In this document: in pieces, positions 24,720 through 35,025 of the stretch
Position numbering within the stretch: the stretch's first letter is position 1
Layout of the letters: every line of letters begins with the position of its first letter
Origin: Persicirhabdus sediminis
Lineage (GTDB): Bacteria; Verrucomicrobiota; Verrucomicrobiia; Verrucomicrobiales; Akkermansiaceae
NCBI RefSeq assembly: GCF_016595495.1
Contig: NZ_JAENIM010000039.1
Span: 124,001 to 188,000 of the forward strand
Length of the DNA: 64,000 nt
Reading direction: 5' to 3'
Notes under the pieces: generated by a model
What the model was told of the DNA's origin: nothing
Databases searched by the model: none
Seen by the model: the letters and a program-made list of their open reading frames with translations, nothing else
Position numbers and translations under genes: made by a program

Positions 24720-26345
24720 TTATTTGGCAGGTTCGTCAGCTTTCGTTTTCTTGCCACGAGGTTTTACAAATGGTCTGCTAGCGCGCTCGTTAGAGATGGC
24801 AATAGCTTTCTGTTTGGCTGCATCATCATAGTCCCAATATTCGTTGATGATCTTATTGATAGGCAGCTTTGGATCATCATCCTTAGTAAAGGCGCGGCGC
24901 TCCTTGAGTTGTTCTTTTAGGTCAGCAACCACAGCGGCATACTCTGGGTTATCGTAGACGTTATTCATCTCGAAGGGATCTTTGCTGAGGTCGTAGAGTT
25001 CCCAAGCTGGCGGGGTGTCTGGGGTGTCGACGCCGCGGGCACCATAGAACATGATGAGTTTATGTTTTTTTGTACGAATCGCAAAATGAGCTGGATTGTA
25101 ATGATGCATCATGTGGAACCAGTAATGGTAGTAGGCGCTCTTTTTCCAGTCAGCTGGCTCTTCACCAGTTTCTAAGATGTGCTTGAAGCTTTTGCCGTGC
25201 ATGTATTCAGGCGTCTTGATGCCAGCAAAATCTAGCATAGTTGGCCCGTAATCGACATTTTCAACGATGGCGTCACTGCGAGTTCCAGCTTTGATAGACT
25301 TTGGATAACGGATGATAAATGGCATGCGCATGGATTCTTCGTAGGCCCATCTTTTGTCGGTATAGTCGTGCTCGCCGAGAAAGAAGCCTTGGTCCGCTGT
25401 GTAGATGATCACGGTATTATCGTAGATGTTTTCCTTTTTAAGGTAGTCTACCATGCGCTGGAAATTGTCATCGATGCCTTTCACACAACGCAAATACAGA
25501 TGCATGTATTCTTGATAGGCGTTAGATGTGCGCTGGGCTTCAGGAAGTGAGGTATCACCGCCCCATTTTCTAGTGAGTGTGCCACCTGCGTGACGGCTAC
25601 TAACGGATGTGCCGATTAGCGGACGCAGCTCACCATTGTGGCCAACGGTAGCTAGTGAGCCGTGATTTCCGTGATCATAGAGGCTGGCTGGCTCGGGGAT
25701 TTTTACATCTTTGAGATAGTCTTTGTAACGGTCAGCTGGCTTGAAGGCTGCATGGGGGGCCTTGAAGTGGTATTTCAAAAAGAATGGTTTGGTTTTATCG
25801 CGCTGCTCTAACCACGCAATGGCTGAGTCGGTGATGCAGTCAGACGAATGACCTATCATCTGCACTTCTTCTTCCTCTTTGCCGCTCTCGTAAAAAACCG
25901 GATCGTTGTAGGATCCTTGACCTGGCAGGACTTTATAATAATCGAAGTTCTCAGGGCGAGTTTTGAGGTGCCACTTGCCGATGACTGCTGTTTGGTAACC
26001 AGCATTCTTGAATTCTTTTGATAGATAATGCCGACCACTTTTGAGCGGATGGTTCAGGCCCGTCACTCCGTTAGTGTATGAATATTGGCCAGTCATGATG
26101 CTCGCTCGGCTTGGGGTACAAATCGCATTATTGCAAAACGCATTTTCCATCACCATGCCCTGTTTGGCAAAGCTATCAATGTTAGGTGTCGGGTTGAGAT
26201 CTTTCAGACGGCTTTCGTACACGCCAATGGCTCGGCTGGCGTGGTCATCTGACATAACAAAAAGGATGTTTGGCCTGTCATCAGCTGATGCAGCTACGGT
26301 GAGTGCGGTCGCCGCGAGCAGCTGTGTGATTAGTGTGCGTTTCAT
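24720..26345 (-). CDS. Type I sulfatase (exported)
   Basis: 541 residues; signal peptide about 1-21. The metal site begins RPNILFVMSDDHASRAIG, and the formylglycine motif is CTPSR (Cys76), followed by ASIMTGQY; this Cys must be converted to formylglycine by a separate enzyme not in the window. Further marks: GKWHL, an H-containing FKAPHAAFKP, and the late metal site TADQGFFLGEHDYTDKRW. The closing Lys-rich tail is unusual. It is the upstream gene of a two-gene unit with GH95, so it probably desulfates the same glycan. Substrate not determined. Confidence 0.94.
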   Translation of the reverse strand: MKRTLITQLLAATALTVAASADDRPNILFVMSDDHASRAIGVYESRLKDLNPTPNIDSFAKQGMVMENAFCNNAICTPSRASIMTGQYSYTNGVTGLNHPLKSGRHYLSKEFKNAGYQTAVIGKWHLKTRPENFDYYKVLPGQGSYNDPVFYESGKEEEEVQMIGHSSDCITDSAIAWLEQRDKTKPFFLKYHFKAPHAAFKPADRYKDYLKDVKIPEPASLYDHGNHGSLATVGHNGELRPLIGTSVSSRHAGGTLTRKWGGDTSLPEAQRTSNAYQEYMHLYLRCVKGIDDNFQRMVDYLKKENIYDNTVIIYTADQGFFLGEHDYTDKRWAYEESMRMPFIIRYPKSIKAGTRSDAIVENVDYGPTMLDFAGIKTPEYMHGKSFKHILETGEEPADWKKSAYYHYWFHMMHHYNPAHFAIRTKKHKLIMFYGARGVDTPDTPPAWELYDLSKDPFEMNNVYDNPEYAAVVADLKEQLKERRAFTKDDDPKLPINKIINEYWDYDDAAKQKAIAISNERASRPFVKPRGKKTKADEPAK

Positions 26346-26662
26346 TATAGGTATAAGGATTTTCCTGCAGTCTTATGGTTACGTGTGTAACAGACTTTTA
26401 TTTCAAATAATTTTTGTATCCAAAAAGAACTAGCGCATATGAAATTGATTCCAAGGCGAAAAGTTATTCATTAGAGAGTCATTATTGGTGGTCTATCTGC
26501 CAGCTATGAGAGCAAATGATTGGTGGCCAATGAGCTGTGAGCTGATCAGCGGTAGCTGGAAATATTATCCAGCTTCTAGCAAAAACAAAAAAAAGCCACC
26601 CAGCTGATGATGATTATCATCTGCTGGGTGGTATCGGAAAATGGGGTGATCTCAGCTGGCTG
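26346..26662. other. Intergenic region between sulfatase and engB
   Basis: About 320 bases upstream of the sulfatase start and downstream of engB. It holds the engB terminator and a second short hairpin, AGCTGGA (26554-26560) with TCCAGCT (26568-26574). The rest is AT-rich leader of the sulfatase gene; no promoter or RNA could be assigned. Confidence 0.5.
26582..26632 (-). terminator. Terminator of engB
   Basis: A 16-bp stem with one mismatch: 26596-26611 (begins CCACCCAGC) and 26616-26631 (ends GCTGGGTGG), loop GATT. A long A-rich run to the left (26582-26594) gives the U-tract for leftward transcription. Confidence 0.85.
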
Positions 26663-27259
26663 CTAACGAGCACGCGCCGCTTGATCAATAAAGTGCAGCA
26701 GTGGTCCACGCCCGCTAGCTGTTTTGGCAGATGCCTGATAGATGCGCGGCAGTCCGTCACACCATTCTGACATAGCCTCGGTGAATGCGGCGATATTTTT
26801 CTCGACGCCGCCTTTTTTGGCGCGATCAGTTTTGGTAAAGACGAGCACAAATGGGATGGAGCATTCCATCAACCATTGGCAAAATTCGAGGTCGAGTTTC
26901 TGCGGTGGAATTTTTGAGTCGATGAGCACAAATACGCAGCGCAGTTGCTCACGGCTGGTGAGGTATTCAGAAACAAACTCGTGGAATTCTTCCTGTTTGG
27001 ATTTTGAAATCTTGGCAAATCCGTAGCCGGGAAGATCAACCAGTGTCCATGAATCGTTGATGAGAAATAGGTTGATCATCTGCGTGCGACCAGGTTTTGA
27101 CGATACAATCGCCAGATCTTTCTGGTTGGTGAGCATGTTGATGAGTGATGATTTGCCCACGTTAGAGCGGCCGATGAAGGCAAACTCTGGGATGTCACTG
27201 TCCGGCACAGATTCGTAGTCGGGGCAGCTCGTGATAAACTCGGCAGATTTGATGTTCAT
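26663..27259 (-). CDS. engB: Ribosome biogenesis GTPase EngB/YsxC/YihA
   Basis: TRAFAC-class GTPase needed for large-subunit assembly. 198 residues, normal size. G1 GRSNVGKS (30-37), G2 Thr in PGRTQMINLF, G3 DLPG (75-78), G4 TKTD (142-145), and G5 SAKT near 177. The C-terminal LLHFIDQAARAR matches the usual helix. It is downstream of the AlgH-family gene on the same strand. Confidence 0.97.
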   Translation of the reverse strand: MNIKSAEFITSCPDYESVPDSDIPEFAFIGRSNVGKSSLINMLTNQKDLAIVSSKPGRTQMINLFLINDSWTLVDLPGYGFAKISKSKQEEFHEFVSEYLTSREQLRCVFVLIDSKIPPQKLDLEFCQWLMECSIPFVLVFTKTDRAKKGGVEKNIAAFTEAMSEWCDGLPRIYQASAKTASGRGPLLHFIDQAARAR

Positions 27260-27353
27260 TATGGTAAAATTTTTCTTTCGATAGCAGCTAAGAATTGTCG
27301 ATGCAACTGTTGATACTTGGCTGAGTGTTCAGTTCAGCTGGATTGTTGCTTAC

Positions 27354-27908
27354 TCAGTTGAGAAAGACGTCGCGAGGTGTCTCCGCGAGGATTCTGTGAA
27401 ACGGGGAAATGCTACTTAATGTCTTCTTCCACAATGAGGGCTCGAATGAGGAATTTGCAAGTTCCGCGCTCGGTGGGGTGACAATCCATGTCGAGTGCTT
27501 GAGCTCATTTTCTAGCTGACCTTGTGTCCAGCTAGAGTGGCCAGCGTACGCGCAGACGACACAATTAGGATCTTGCAGGTAGCTGATGGCTTCTTCTGGG
27601 CTCAGCCTGGTCTCGATGGAGAACTTTTTATTCCAGCTGAGCGCAGCAAAAATGAGTTTGTCGCGATCAACCGGGCCGCCAATGTGCACGGGCAGGTGCC
27701 AAAGCGGGCGCAGTTCTTCATCGTCAACGAGCTCGCCCACACTGATGGTGCTGGGGTGGTTGAGGATCAACCCAGTAGCGCCACGTTTTTTTGAATGCGC
27801 AGAGATAACGATAACGCTTTTGTAAAAGGTCTCGTCATGCACTGACGGGTCAGCAATAAGTAGCTGACCTTGAAGGCGGTTAGGTTTATGAAATGCGGGG
27901 TCACGCAT
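27354..27908 (-). CDS. YqgE/AlgH (UPF0301) family protein
   Basis: 184 residues from ATG at 27908 (complement 27906-27908); an upstream in-frame start would add 29 residues that overlap the divergent MATE gene. Family marks: GQLLIADPSVHDETFYKSVIV, KRGATGLILNHP, PVHIGGPVDRDKL, CVVCAYAGHSSWTQGQLENEL, and WIVTP. AlgH in Pseudomonas affects alginate regulation, but the general biochemical function is unknown. Confidence 0.94.
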   Translation of the reverse strand: MRDPAFHKPNRLQGQLLIADPSVHDETFYKSVIVISAHSKKRGATGLILNHPSTISVGELVDDEELRPLWHLPVHIGGPVDRDKLIFAALSWNKKFSIETRLSPEEAISYLQDPNCVVCAYAGHSSWTQGQLENELKHSTWIVTPPSAELANSSFEPSLWKKTLSSISPFHRILAETPRDVFLN

Positions 27909-28021
27909 AAGTGAAAACCTATGCCTGATAAGGGTTATGTGCAAGTGTAGAAAGCCTGCTGCTTGACATGTGAGAATGCGAGTTGAATGATTCATTACCC
28001 GCTAGAGCGGGTGCTTTGGCC

Positions 28022-29500
28022 ATGAGGAATAATATCAACCCAACAAGAGAAGTTGCTCCACCGCCGTCTGGCGGTAAATTAGGCGGGCGCCTTGCTGGGC
28101 TTTCCTTGGCAGAGCAGGTGGCTGTGTTGGCATTTTGGCCATTTCTGCAAAACCTGCTGAGTGTTGCGGTCGGGTTTGCTGACTTGATGATTGCGGGCCG
28201 CATGACAGATGAAAGTGCCACCCAGCACATTCTCGATATGATGGGGCTGGCCATGTACATCATCTGGCTATTGATGATTGTGCAGGGCGCTGTAGCCACT
28301 GGTGCCATGGCTGTGGTAGCTAGGGCAACCGGCGCTAATGATATAAAAACGGCAAATCACGCATTGGGGCAGTCACTTTTGTTAGGTGTTGGCTCCGGAG
28401 CCGTTTCTGGATTTGTTATTTGGTTAGCTATCCCGTCGTTGACTGCATGGTTTGGTCTCAGCCCAGAGGCAGCTGAGTATGCGGATGTGTATTTCAATGT
28501 GTTAGTCTGGACCGCGCCGCTGAGTGGAGTTTTGTTTGTAGCAAACTCGTGCCTGCGTGGCTTTGGAGATACAATGAGGCCGTTTCTCGCCATGGTGGTG
28601 GTGAATGGCGCCAATATCATCGTCAGCTACATCTTGGTATTTGGGCCTGATCCTATCGGTGGCATGGGCGTTAAAGGTCTAGCAATCGGTACTTTAGTTG
28701 GCTGGTTCTTTGGGGTGTTAGCCATTTTGTATTTCATGAAAGGTGGCTGTAAATGTAGTTCCTTAGATAAAACCTGCGACCCTGACCATGGCAAAGAACC
28801 GGTCATGGATAGGCTGGTATTACATTGCCGCAATCTCAAACCTGACGTCGCGATGATGAGGCGCATCCTGCGGGTGGGACTGCCAAGCGTGGTTGAAATT
28901 TTAGTCATGTGGGGTGTTCATGCTTTCGGATTGAAGATGATAGCGACGGCCACTGGTGATGGGATGTTAGGCGCTCACGGCATGGTGGTACGCTTGGAGT
29001 CCTTGTCATTCATGCCTGGCTTTGCCTTGGGGTCTGCAGCTGGCACGCTAGCTGGCCAGTACCTGGGAGCAGGCGACGAGGAATCTGCTAAGCGATCGGT
29101 GAGGGTATGCTGGCTAACAGCAGTTGTTTTGATGGGCGCAGCTGGATTTTTAATGGCTGCATTTGCCAAGGAATTTCTCTACCTGCTGAGCCCGAATGGC
29201 GGTGATCAGATAGAAATTGCTGTGCCTGTAGTGCAGTTAGTTGGCTGCTTCCAGTGTATCAACGCCACCGCTCTAGTGATCAAAATGTCTATGCGCGGCG
29301 CAGGTGCCACACGCCTAGTGACGATTGTCTCATTTGGCTCTATGCTCTCTATCAGAGTAGGGCTGCTGTATTTTGTTGTTAACTACATGAGCCCAAGTTT
29401 GATGTCTATCTGGATCGTACTAACCATAGACGTGGTGGTGCAGGCGCTCATATTCACCTTCATGCACTACAAACCATGGTGGATGCGTGTGGAGGTTTAG
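28022..29500 (+). CDS. MATE family efflux transporter
   Basis: 492 residues from ATG 28022, with about twelve hydrophobic helices in two halves. Conserved-looking segments include AVGFADLMIAGRM in helix 1-2 and the small-residue-rich second halves PLSGVLFVANSCLRGFGDTMRPF and PGFALGSAAGTLAGQYLGAG. MATE proteins export cationic drugs or metabolites by Na+ or H+ antiport. A TTG start at 27983 is possible and would place the gene closer to the divergent AlgH gene, but ATG 28022 is preferred. A central basic, Cys-rich cytoplasmic loop (GCKCSSLDKTCDP) between the halves is longer than usual. The substrate is unknown. Confidence 0.93.
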   Translation: MRNNINPTREVAPPPSGGKLGGRLAGLSLAEQVAVLAFWPFLQNLLSVAVGFADLMIAGRMTDESATQHILDMMGLAMYIIWLLMIVQGAVATGAMAVVARATGANDIKTANHALGQSLLLGVGSGAVSGFVIWLAIPSLTAWFGLSPEAAEYADVYFNVLVWTAPLSGVLFVANSCLRGFGDTMRPFLAMVVVNGANIIVSYILVFGPDPIGGMGVKGLAIGTLVGWFFGVLAILYFMKGGCKCSSLDKTCDPDHGKEPVMDRLVLHCRNLKPDVAMMRRILRVGLPSVVEILVMWGVHAFGLKMIATATGDGMLGAHGMVVRLESLSFMPGFALGSAAGTLAGQYLGAGDEESAKRSVRVCWLTAVVLMGAAGFLMAAFAKEFLYLLSPNGGDQIEIAVPVVQLVGCFQCINATALVIKMSMRGAGATRLVTIVSFGSMLSIRVGLLYFVVNYMSPSLMSIWIVLTIDVVVQALIFTFMHYKPWWMRVEV

Positions 29501-29516
29501 GTAAGTGATCTAGCTG

Positions 29517-30221
29517 CTAGAATGTGACGGCAAACCAAACACCTCCAAAAAAGGAGTCGCCGTCGGTATCGTCACTATCAAGCAAGGCTGAGCCACCAAC
29601 GAACGGTGTGATAGAAACAGCTGGGTTGATATAATAAACGATTTCGGCGCGACCAAAGGCGTCATTCCAGCCATTGCGATCGTAATAATCTGACACCGCA
29701 CTCACGCCACCACTGACGCGGAAGTACGAGGAGCTAGAAAGTTCATAAGACCACGCTAACTGAGCGTTTCCGTACCAACCTTCTGCGCCGTCGTTATAGT
29801 GGACTTCACCACGTAGCTCGACGTCGTTAGAAAATACCCACTGGGCGAATAATCCAGCGTCTAAGCCATTTTGAAAAAATGAATTACTGTAGTCGTGATA
29901 CGATAGGTTAGCGCCAAAACTCAGTACCTCGGTGCACTCGTAGCTGAGGTCGAGAAAGCCAGCGCCTTCGGCAAAGTCGTTGCTACCTGTGCCAGTGCCG
30001 TAGGAGGCGGCAAATGAAAGTGTGGTGCGATCGTTGAGGCTCACACGTGTATCTAGCTGGGCTTCAAGCATGCTATCCGTCAGAATGAATCCGCGATTGA
30101 CGTACTGGCTGCGATAGCCGGTTAGGGCTTCAATGCCGATAGGGATTTCGGAATCGATTTCAGCAGATGCAGGCAGCAATAATGCAGTGGACAGAGCTGT
30201 GAGAGATAGAAACGCTTTCAT
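29517..30221 (-). CDS. Outer-membrane beta-barrel protein
   Basis: 234 residues from ATG at 30221; a longer frame starting at 30281 lacks a signal peptide at its start. Signal peptide about 1-20 (ALLLPASA). The mature part is alternating beta strands rich in Tyr, Ser, Gly and Asp (for example FGANLSYHDYSN, YFRVSGGVSAVSDYYD) and ends in Phe (VWFAVTF), the usual signature for outer-membrane insertion. No channel family recognised. Ends 16 bases past the MATE stop on the opposite strand. Confidence 0.8.
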   Translation of the reverse strand: MKAFLSLTALSTALLLPASAEIDSEIPIGIEALTGYRSQYVNRGFILTDSMLEAQLDTRVSLNDRTTLSFAASYGTGTGSNDFAEGAGFLDLSYECTEVLSFGANLSYHDYSNSFFQNGLDAGLFAQWVFSNDVELRGEVHYNDGAEGWYGNAQLAWSYELSSSSYFRVSGGVSAVSDYYDRNGWNDAFGRAEIVYYINPAVSITPFVGGSALLDSDDTDGDSFFGGVWFAVTF

Positions 30222-30295
30222 GGACAGATGTATATATGAATAAATTTCAGCTGTGGTCAAACCTACATTCCAGCTACTCATAGATAGACGGGAAA

Positions 30296-30330
30296 TAAAA
30301 AACCACCTAGCCGTAGCTAGGTGGTTCTTG
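30296..30330 (-). terminator. Terminator of the MalY/PatB-like gene
   Basis: AACCACCTAGC (30301-30311) and GCTAGGTGGTT (30316-30326), 11-bp perfect stem with loop CGTA. An A-run on the left (30297-30302) supplies the U-tract for leftward transcription. Confidence 0.85.
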
Positions 30331-30353
30331 TGATTCTAGAAATAAGGATGTAG

Positions 30354-31484
30354 CTAGAGCGACTTGTACATTTTCTCTAACCCTTCAACGACGCGTGCGT
30401 GTGGACATCCGTAGTTGAAGCGAACAAATCCAGGAGCACCAAAAAAGGCACCCTCTGATAGATAGAGTCCTGCCATGTTTTCAAAATGGCTAGCTGGTTT
30501 GTTAAATGGTAGTTGGCGGCAGTCCATCCACGCTAGGTAAGTAGCTTCGATGTTAGGCACGATGATTTCAGGCATGTTTTTCTTAACATAGCTGACAAGC
30601 GTATCCTTGTTGTGACGCAGTACCTTGAGTAGCTCCTGACGCCATGGTTCACCGTGACGGTATGCGGCTTCAGCTGCGTAGTAGGCTAAGCAGTTGATTT
30701 CAGGAAGTGTGTGACCACGTGCAGCCATGAATTTGCGGCGCAAGTTAGAGTCTTTGATGACTGCGTAGGCGTAGCCGAGGCCAGCAATATTATAGGTTTT
30801 GCTAGGGGCTAACAGCGTGATGATGCGGCTCTGCAGCTCGTCTGGTAGAGCGGCTGCAGTGACGTGCGGAGTCTCATTATCATCGAGGATGAGATCACAG
30901 TGGATTTCATCAGAGATGAGGATGAGGTCGTGTCGCTGGCAGAATTCGACGAGTTGGTCGATTTCTTGTTTGTTGAATACGCGGCCAAGTGGGTTCTGCG
31001 GGTTGCTGAGCAAAAACAGCTTGGTGCTAGGTTCGACAGCTTTTTCCATCGCGTCCCAATCGAATGTCCAGACGCCATCGATTTCGACGTGTGGCACATT
31101 GATGCATTTCATCTGCGCATCATTGTGGATGCCGAGAAATGGCGGGTAGATAGGTGAGCAGGTCATCAACGAATCGCTAGCTGAACCAAATGCTCTAGCT
31201 GCTAGTGATAGAGCTGGAACGAGGCCGCCGAGGTGGACGATTTCGTTAGTGTCGATAGAAACTTCGTGCCTTTGTTGCATGTACTGCACGATGGCTTCGT
31301 TGAGGCCAGCGTGGGGGACTGCATATCCAAAAACTCCGTGAGAAACGCGCTCGTGCAGGGCATTAACAACTTCAGCTGGTGAGGTGAAGTCCATGTCAGC
31401 AACCCAGTATGGGTCGAGCTGGGGGAACTTATCCCACTTTAGTGAGCCAGTACCACGGCGTTCAATCTGGGTAGAAAAATCCAT
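30354..31484 (-). CDS. MalY/PatB-type PLP-dependent C-S lyase (cystathionine beta-lyase-like)
   Basis: 376 residues, fold type I. Marks: PYWVADMDF near the N-terminus (typical of MalY/PatB), FGYAVP, NPQNPLGRVF, SDEIHCDLIL, and the PLP lysine in APSKTYNIAGL (Lys229). Members cleave cystathionine and other thioethers to give pyruvate, ammonia and a thiol. It could equally serve as an aminotransferase. It stands alone, with a terminator at its 3' end. Confidence 0.92.
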   Translation of the reverse strand: MDFSTQIERRGTGSLKWDKFPQLDPYWVADMDFTSPAEVVNALHERVSHGVFGYAVPHAGLNEAIVQYMQQRHEVSIDTNEIVHLGGLVPALSLAARAFGSASDSLMTCSPIYPPFLGIHNDAQMKCINVPHVEIDGVWTFDWDAMEKAVEPSTKLFLLSNPQNPLGRVFNKQEIDQLVEFCQRHDLILISDEIHCDLILDDNETPHVTAAALPDELQSRIITLLAPSKTYNIAGLGYAYAVIKDSNLRRKFMAARGHTLPEINCLAYYAAEAAYRHGEPWRQELLKVLRHNKDTLVSYVKKNMPEIIVPNIEATYLAWMDCRQLPFNKPASHFENMAGLYLSEGAFFGAPGFVRFNYGCPHARVVEGLEKMYKSL

Positions 31485-31509
31485 AATTAGATTAATTCGT
31501 TAGTATTGG

Positions 31510-32793
31510 TTACGCTGCGTCAGCCTTTTTTTTGCGAATGATAGGTGGTTTTTTACCTTCGACCACGGCGCGGTTGATGGTAACTGATTCCACATTATTT
31601 TCGCTAGGCACGGTGAACATCACATCGAGCATCATTTTTTCAAAAATAGAACGCAGTGCGCGAGCACCAGTACCACGTTCGATTGCTTTTTGAGCAATTG
31701 CGCTGAGGCCATCTTTGGTTACTTTGAGCTTGGCGCCGTTCATGGCGAGTAGCTTGGAGTATTGTTTGATGAGAGCATTCTTTGGTTCGGTAAGAATCTC
31801 GATGAGTTCTTTTTCTTTCAGCTCACGCAGTGATGTGATGACTGGAAGACGACCGATAAATTCTGGAATTAGGCCGAAGTGAAGTAGGTCTTCTGGTTCA
31901 ACTTGTTCTAGCAGACGCTCTTTATCAATTTTGTCTTCGATATTTTCCTCGCCTTCGTGGAAGCCAAGAACGTGCTTACCTAATCGGCGGCTGATCATGT
32001 CTTCGATGCCAACAAATGCGCCACCGCAGATGAAGAGGATCTTCTCGGTATTAACCTGGATGTATTCTTGCTGTGGGTGTTTGCGACCGCCTTGTGGTGG
32101 TACGTTACACACGGTGCCTTCGAGGATTTTCAGCAGTGCCTGCTGAACGCCTTCACCTGACACATCACGGGTGATGGAAACATTGGATGTTGTGCGGCCA
32201 ATTTTGTCGATTTCATCGACGTAGATGATGCCGCGCTCAGCTTTGGCTACATCAAAGTTGGCGGATTGCAGTAGGCGCAGGATGATATTTTCCACATCAT
32301 CACCGACGTAACCAGCTTCTGTAAGCGTGGTGGCGTCAACGATGCAGAATGGGACATCGAGGCTTTTTGCTAGAGATTTGGCGAGCAATGTTTTGCCTGA
32401 ACCAGTTGAGCCGAGCATGAGGATGTTAGCCTTTTCAATGTCGACTTCGTCAAATTGTTTGCCGAGCTTGGAGTTGTTCTGCTGCTGGCGCATGTAGTGG
32501 TTGAATACCGCTACTGAGAGCACGCGCTTGGCTGCCTCTTGGCCGATGACGTGGTCATCAAGTCGTGTGCAGATCTCAGCTGGTGTGCTTGTGGTGCTTT
32601 CAGCTGGCTTAGCTGATGCGGCGTCACTTTCATCAGGGATGCTAGTTTGGGTGAGCTCTTTCTGCATGATTGAGTAGCAGACGTCGATGCACTCGTTGCA
32701 GATGTATACAGCTGGACCAGCGATGAGTTTTTTAACTTCTGAGTGACTCTTGCCGCAGAAGGAGCACATCGTGAGATTGTTATTGCGTGCCAT
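31510..32793 (-). CDS. clpX: ATP-dependent Clp protease ATP-binding subunit ClpX
   Basis: AAA+ unfoldase that feeds substrates to ClpP. 427 residues from the ATG at 32793; the longer frame from 32844 adds a non-homologous stretch. The N-terminal zinc finger has four Cys (10, 13, 32, 35: CSFCG and CNEC). Walker A GSTGSGKT (128-135), pore loop GYVGDD (161-166), Walker [10 protein letters not shown] (188-196), and the sensor-2 segment [12 protein letters not shown] Ser/Thr/Ala-rich linker (about 50-70) joins the zinc domain to the AAA+ core. It is downstream of clpP on the same strand, giving the standard tig-clpP-clpX order. Confidence 0.97.
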   Translation of the reverse strand: MARNNNLTMCSFCGKSHSEVKKLIAGPAVYICNECIDVCYSIMQKELTQTSIPDESDAASAKPAESTTSTPAEICTRLDDHVIGQEAAKRVLSVAVFNHYMRQQQNNSKLGKQFDEVDIEKANILMLGSTGSGKTLLAKSLAKSLDVPFCIVDATTLTEAGYVGDDVENIILRLLQSANFDVAKAERGIIYVDEIDKIGRTTSNVSITRDVSGEGVQQALLKILEGTVCNVPPQGGRKHPQQEYIQVNTEKILFICGGAFVGIEDMISRRLGKHVLGFHEGEENIEDKIDKERLLEQVEPEDLLHFGLIPEFIGRLPVITSLRELKEKELIEILTEPKNALIKQYSKLLAMNGAKLKVTKDGLSAIAQKAIERGTGARALRSIFEKMMLDVMFTVPSENNVESVTINRAVVEGKKPPIIRKKKADAA

Positions 32794-32888
32794 GGTTTTT
32801 GATAGGTGTGTTTGTCTAAAAAGACGTCGGGGCATTGCTGCCACCGACGTCTGTGAAAATTACTGGTTAGTTGTGATGTAGTTGAGTG

Positions 32889-33545
32889 CTACTTGTCGCT
32901 TTCCTCGTTAGGAAGCTCCTTGCGGCTCTCAAGTACTTTGTCAACGAGTCCGTATGCAGCAGCGGCTTCGCCTGACATATAGTTGTCACGATCGGCGTCT
33001 CTTTCAACTTCTTCTACTGTCTTACCAGTATGTTTTGAAAGGATGCCGTTGAGACGACTCTTGAGGTTGTACATAAACTCAACGGTACGCTCCACATCTG
33101 AAGCGGTACCTTGTGCCCCACCGGATACCTGATGGATCATCACATGTGAGTTTGGTAGGCAGAATCGCTTACCAGCTGTGCCTGCTGTGAGCAGTACAGC
33201 CCCCATGGATGCTGCGATGCCGATGCAGTAAGTATTCACATCACATGTGAGGAACTGCATGGTGTCGTAGATGGCTAAGCCAGCTGTGACTGAGCCGCCT
33301 GGGGAATTGATATAAATGTGGATGTCCTTCTTAGGATCTTGCATTTGCAAAAAGAGCAACTGCGCGATCACTGAGTTAGCAACGCCGTCATCAATACCTG
33401 TACCGATGAAGATAATACGGTCTTTTAGAAGACGCGAATAGATATCAAAGGCACGCTCACCGCGACCGTCTTGTTCGATGACGGTCGGGATGAAGTAACT
33501 ATTAGATGGGCTGCTAGAGCCGGTGGGTGAGTTCGAATTATGCAT
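32889..33545 (-). CDS. clpP: ATP-dependent Clp protease proteolytic subunit
   Basis: 218 residues. The serine protease triad is visible: Ser113 in GIAASMGA, His138 in VMIHQV, Asp187 in DADRDNYMS. Surrounding marks include [20 protein letters not shown] and the handle helix with Arg/Lys. The N-terminal extension is Ser/Asn/Pro-rich, as in peptides removed by processing. The start codon overlaps the stop of the trigger-factor gene by 8 bases, so translation is probably coupled. Acts with the adjacent ClpX. Confidence 0.97.
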   Translation of the reverse strand: MHNSNSPTGSSSPSNSYFIPTVIEQDGRGERAFDIYSRLLKDRIIFIGTGIDDGVANSVIAQLLFLQMQDPKKDIHIYINSPGGSVTAGLAIYDTMQFLTCDVNTYCIGIAASMGAVLLTAGTAGKRFCLPNSHVMIHQVSGGAQGTASDVERTVEFMYNLKSRLNGILSKHTGKTVEEVERDADRDNYMSGEAAAAYGLVDKVLESRKELPNEESDK

Positions 33546-34881
33546 CAGCTTCTGTGGTTACAACTTCAACGTCCTCTAGCTTTGCATTTTCAATGAGGAA
33601 GTCAATAGTCTTACCAACTAAGATGGAGTTGCGCAGGCTGTCAATGCGGCCTGACTGCTGCAGCTCTTTGATGTATGTTTTTACATTCTTTTTCTCCTGA
33701 GTAGCCATCTGGATGATGCGCTGAGTGAGCTCTTGGTCATCTACTTTGATGCCTTCTGCGCCAGCGATTTCTTGCAGGATGAAGTTGGTCTTCAGGTTGT
33801 TGCCAGCTTGGCTAGCAGCAGCTGTTTGAATTTCCTCTTCTTGAGCTGCGATTTGCTCTTCAGTAAGGCCGCTGCTTGCACCGCGTGCGCGCATGTCGTT
33901 AGCTGTGCTTTGCACTTCGAGGTCGAGCAGGTCTTGTGGTAGTTCAAGCTCGATGTTTTTGATGAGGTGCTCAACGACAGCGTTTACCTTAGCGTTTGAG
34001 ATCTGCTCAGTTTTCTGAGAGGTGATGTGTCCCTTGATGAGGTCTTTGACGTCTTCGAGAGTTTTTTCTTCACCGAGGCCGAGTGTGTTTGCTGCGAACT
34101 CGTCGTCGATAACTGGAAGCTTTTGCTCCTTGGCTTCTTTGACTGTTACGTTGAAGGTAACTTCAACGCCGCGCAGGTCTTCCATTGGGAATTCTTCACC
34201 GATGGTGCACTTTACTTCTTTGGCGTCGTTCTTTTTCAGACCAACCAGCTGGCTGGCGAATCCTGGAAGGAACGCGTCGTCTTTGAGCATTACCCAGTAG
34301 TCATCGCGGCCTGCGAGGATGCCGGGGTCGTTGCCTGTTACTTCTTCGATTGACTTGCCGTCAATGCTTGAAGTGAAGTCGATCACAGCGATGTCGCCTT
34401 CAGCGAGGTCGCGGTCAACGTCATCGTATGACGCGTAGCGCTCAGCGAGGGCGTCGATTTCTTTCTGGATCTCTTCTTCTGTTGCTTCTGGATCCGCATT
34501 TGGGATCTCGATGCCTTTGTATTCGCAAAGTTCGATTTCTGGAGCAAGGATGATGTCCATGCTGAAGCTCAGTGCTCCGTCGTCGGAGAAGCTGAGTGAT
34601 TCAGGTTTTTTGAAATTAAGTACTTTAAGTGACTCGTTTTGCTTGAGTGCTTCTGAGCAGGCTTCGTTCACGAGGCGTTGCTCGAGTTCTTCAGAGATGC
34701 CGTCTGCGAAGCGCTTCTCAACAACAGCGAGAGGCGTTTTGCCAGGGCGGAAACCTGGGATCTTTGCCTGCTTCGCAAAACCTTTAACGATGGCTTTGCG
34801 CTCGTTGTTGACTTTGTCTGCAGGAATTTCTGCACGCATGGTTGCGGTGCACTTAGCTTGCTTCTCAACGGTAATATTCAT
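33538..34881 (-). CDS. tig: Trigger factor (ribosome-associated chaperone)
   Basis: Holds nascent chains at the ribosome exit tunnel. 447 residues, normal length. The N-terminal ribosome-binding domain carries [13 protein letters not shown], the conserved GFRxGxxP signature. An FKBP-type prolyl isomerase domain follows (about 150-250, including [15 protein letters not shown] and [19 protein letters not shown]), then a long helical C-terminal chaperone region rich in Gln and Glu. First gene of the tig-clpP-clpX operon. Confidence 0.96.
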   Translation of the reverse strand: MNITVEKQAKCTATMRAEIPADKVNNERKAIVKGFAKQAKIPGFRPGKTPLAVVEKRFADGISEELEQRLVNEACSEALKQNESLKVLNFKKPESLSFSDDGALSFSMDIILAPEIELCEYKGIEIPNADPEATEEEIQKEIDALAERYASYDDVDRDLAEGDIAVIDFTSSIDGKSIEEVTGNDPGILAGRDDYWVMLKDDAFLPGFASQLVGLKKNDAKEVKCTIGEEFPMEDLRGVEVTFNVTVKEAKEQKLPVIDDEFAANTLGLGEEKTLEDVKDLIKGHITSQKTEQISNAKVNAVVEHLIKNIELELPQDLLDLEVQSTANDMRARGASSGLTEEQIAAQEEEIQTAAASQAGNNLKTNFILQEIAGAEGIKVDDQELTQRIIQMATQEKKNVKTYIKELQQSGRIDSLRNSILVGKTIDFLIENAKLEDVEVVTTEADA

Positions 34882-35025
34882 GATTTTCTGAAAAGGAAAT
34901 GGCTTGGGCGCGGGAAACTAGGTATAACTAAGCACTTCGTCAAGGAGATCATTTGATCTGACGTAGGTCTTTGATTTGGCCTTGCTTAGCCCATTACATC
35001 TGTGGCGTTTCATTTGGTGGAAAAG

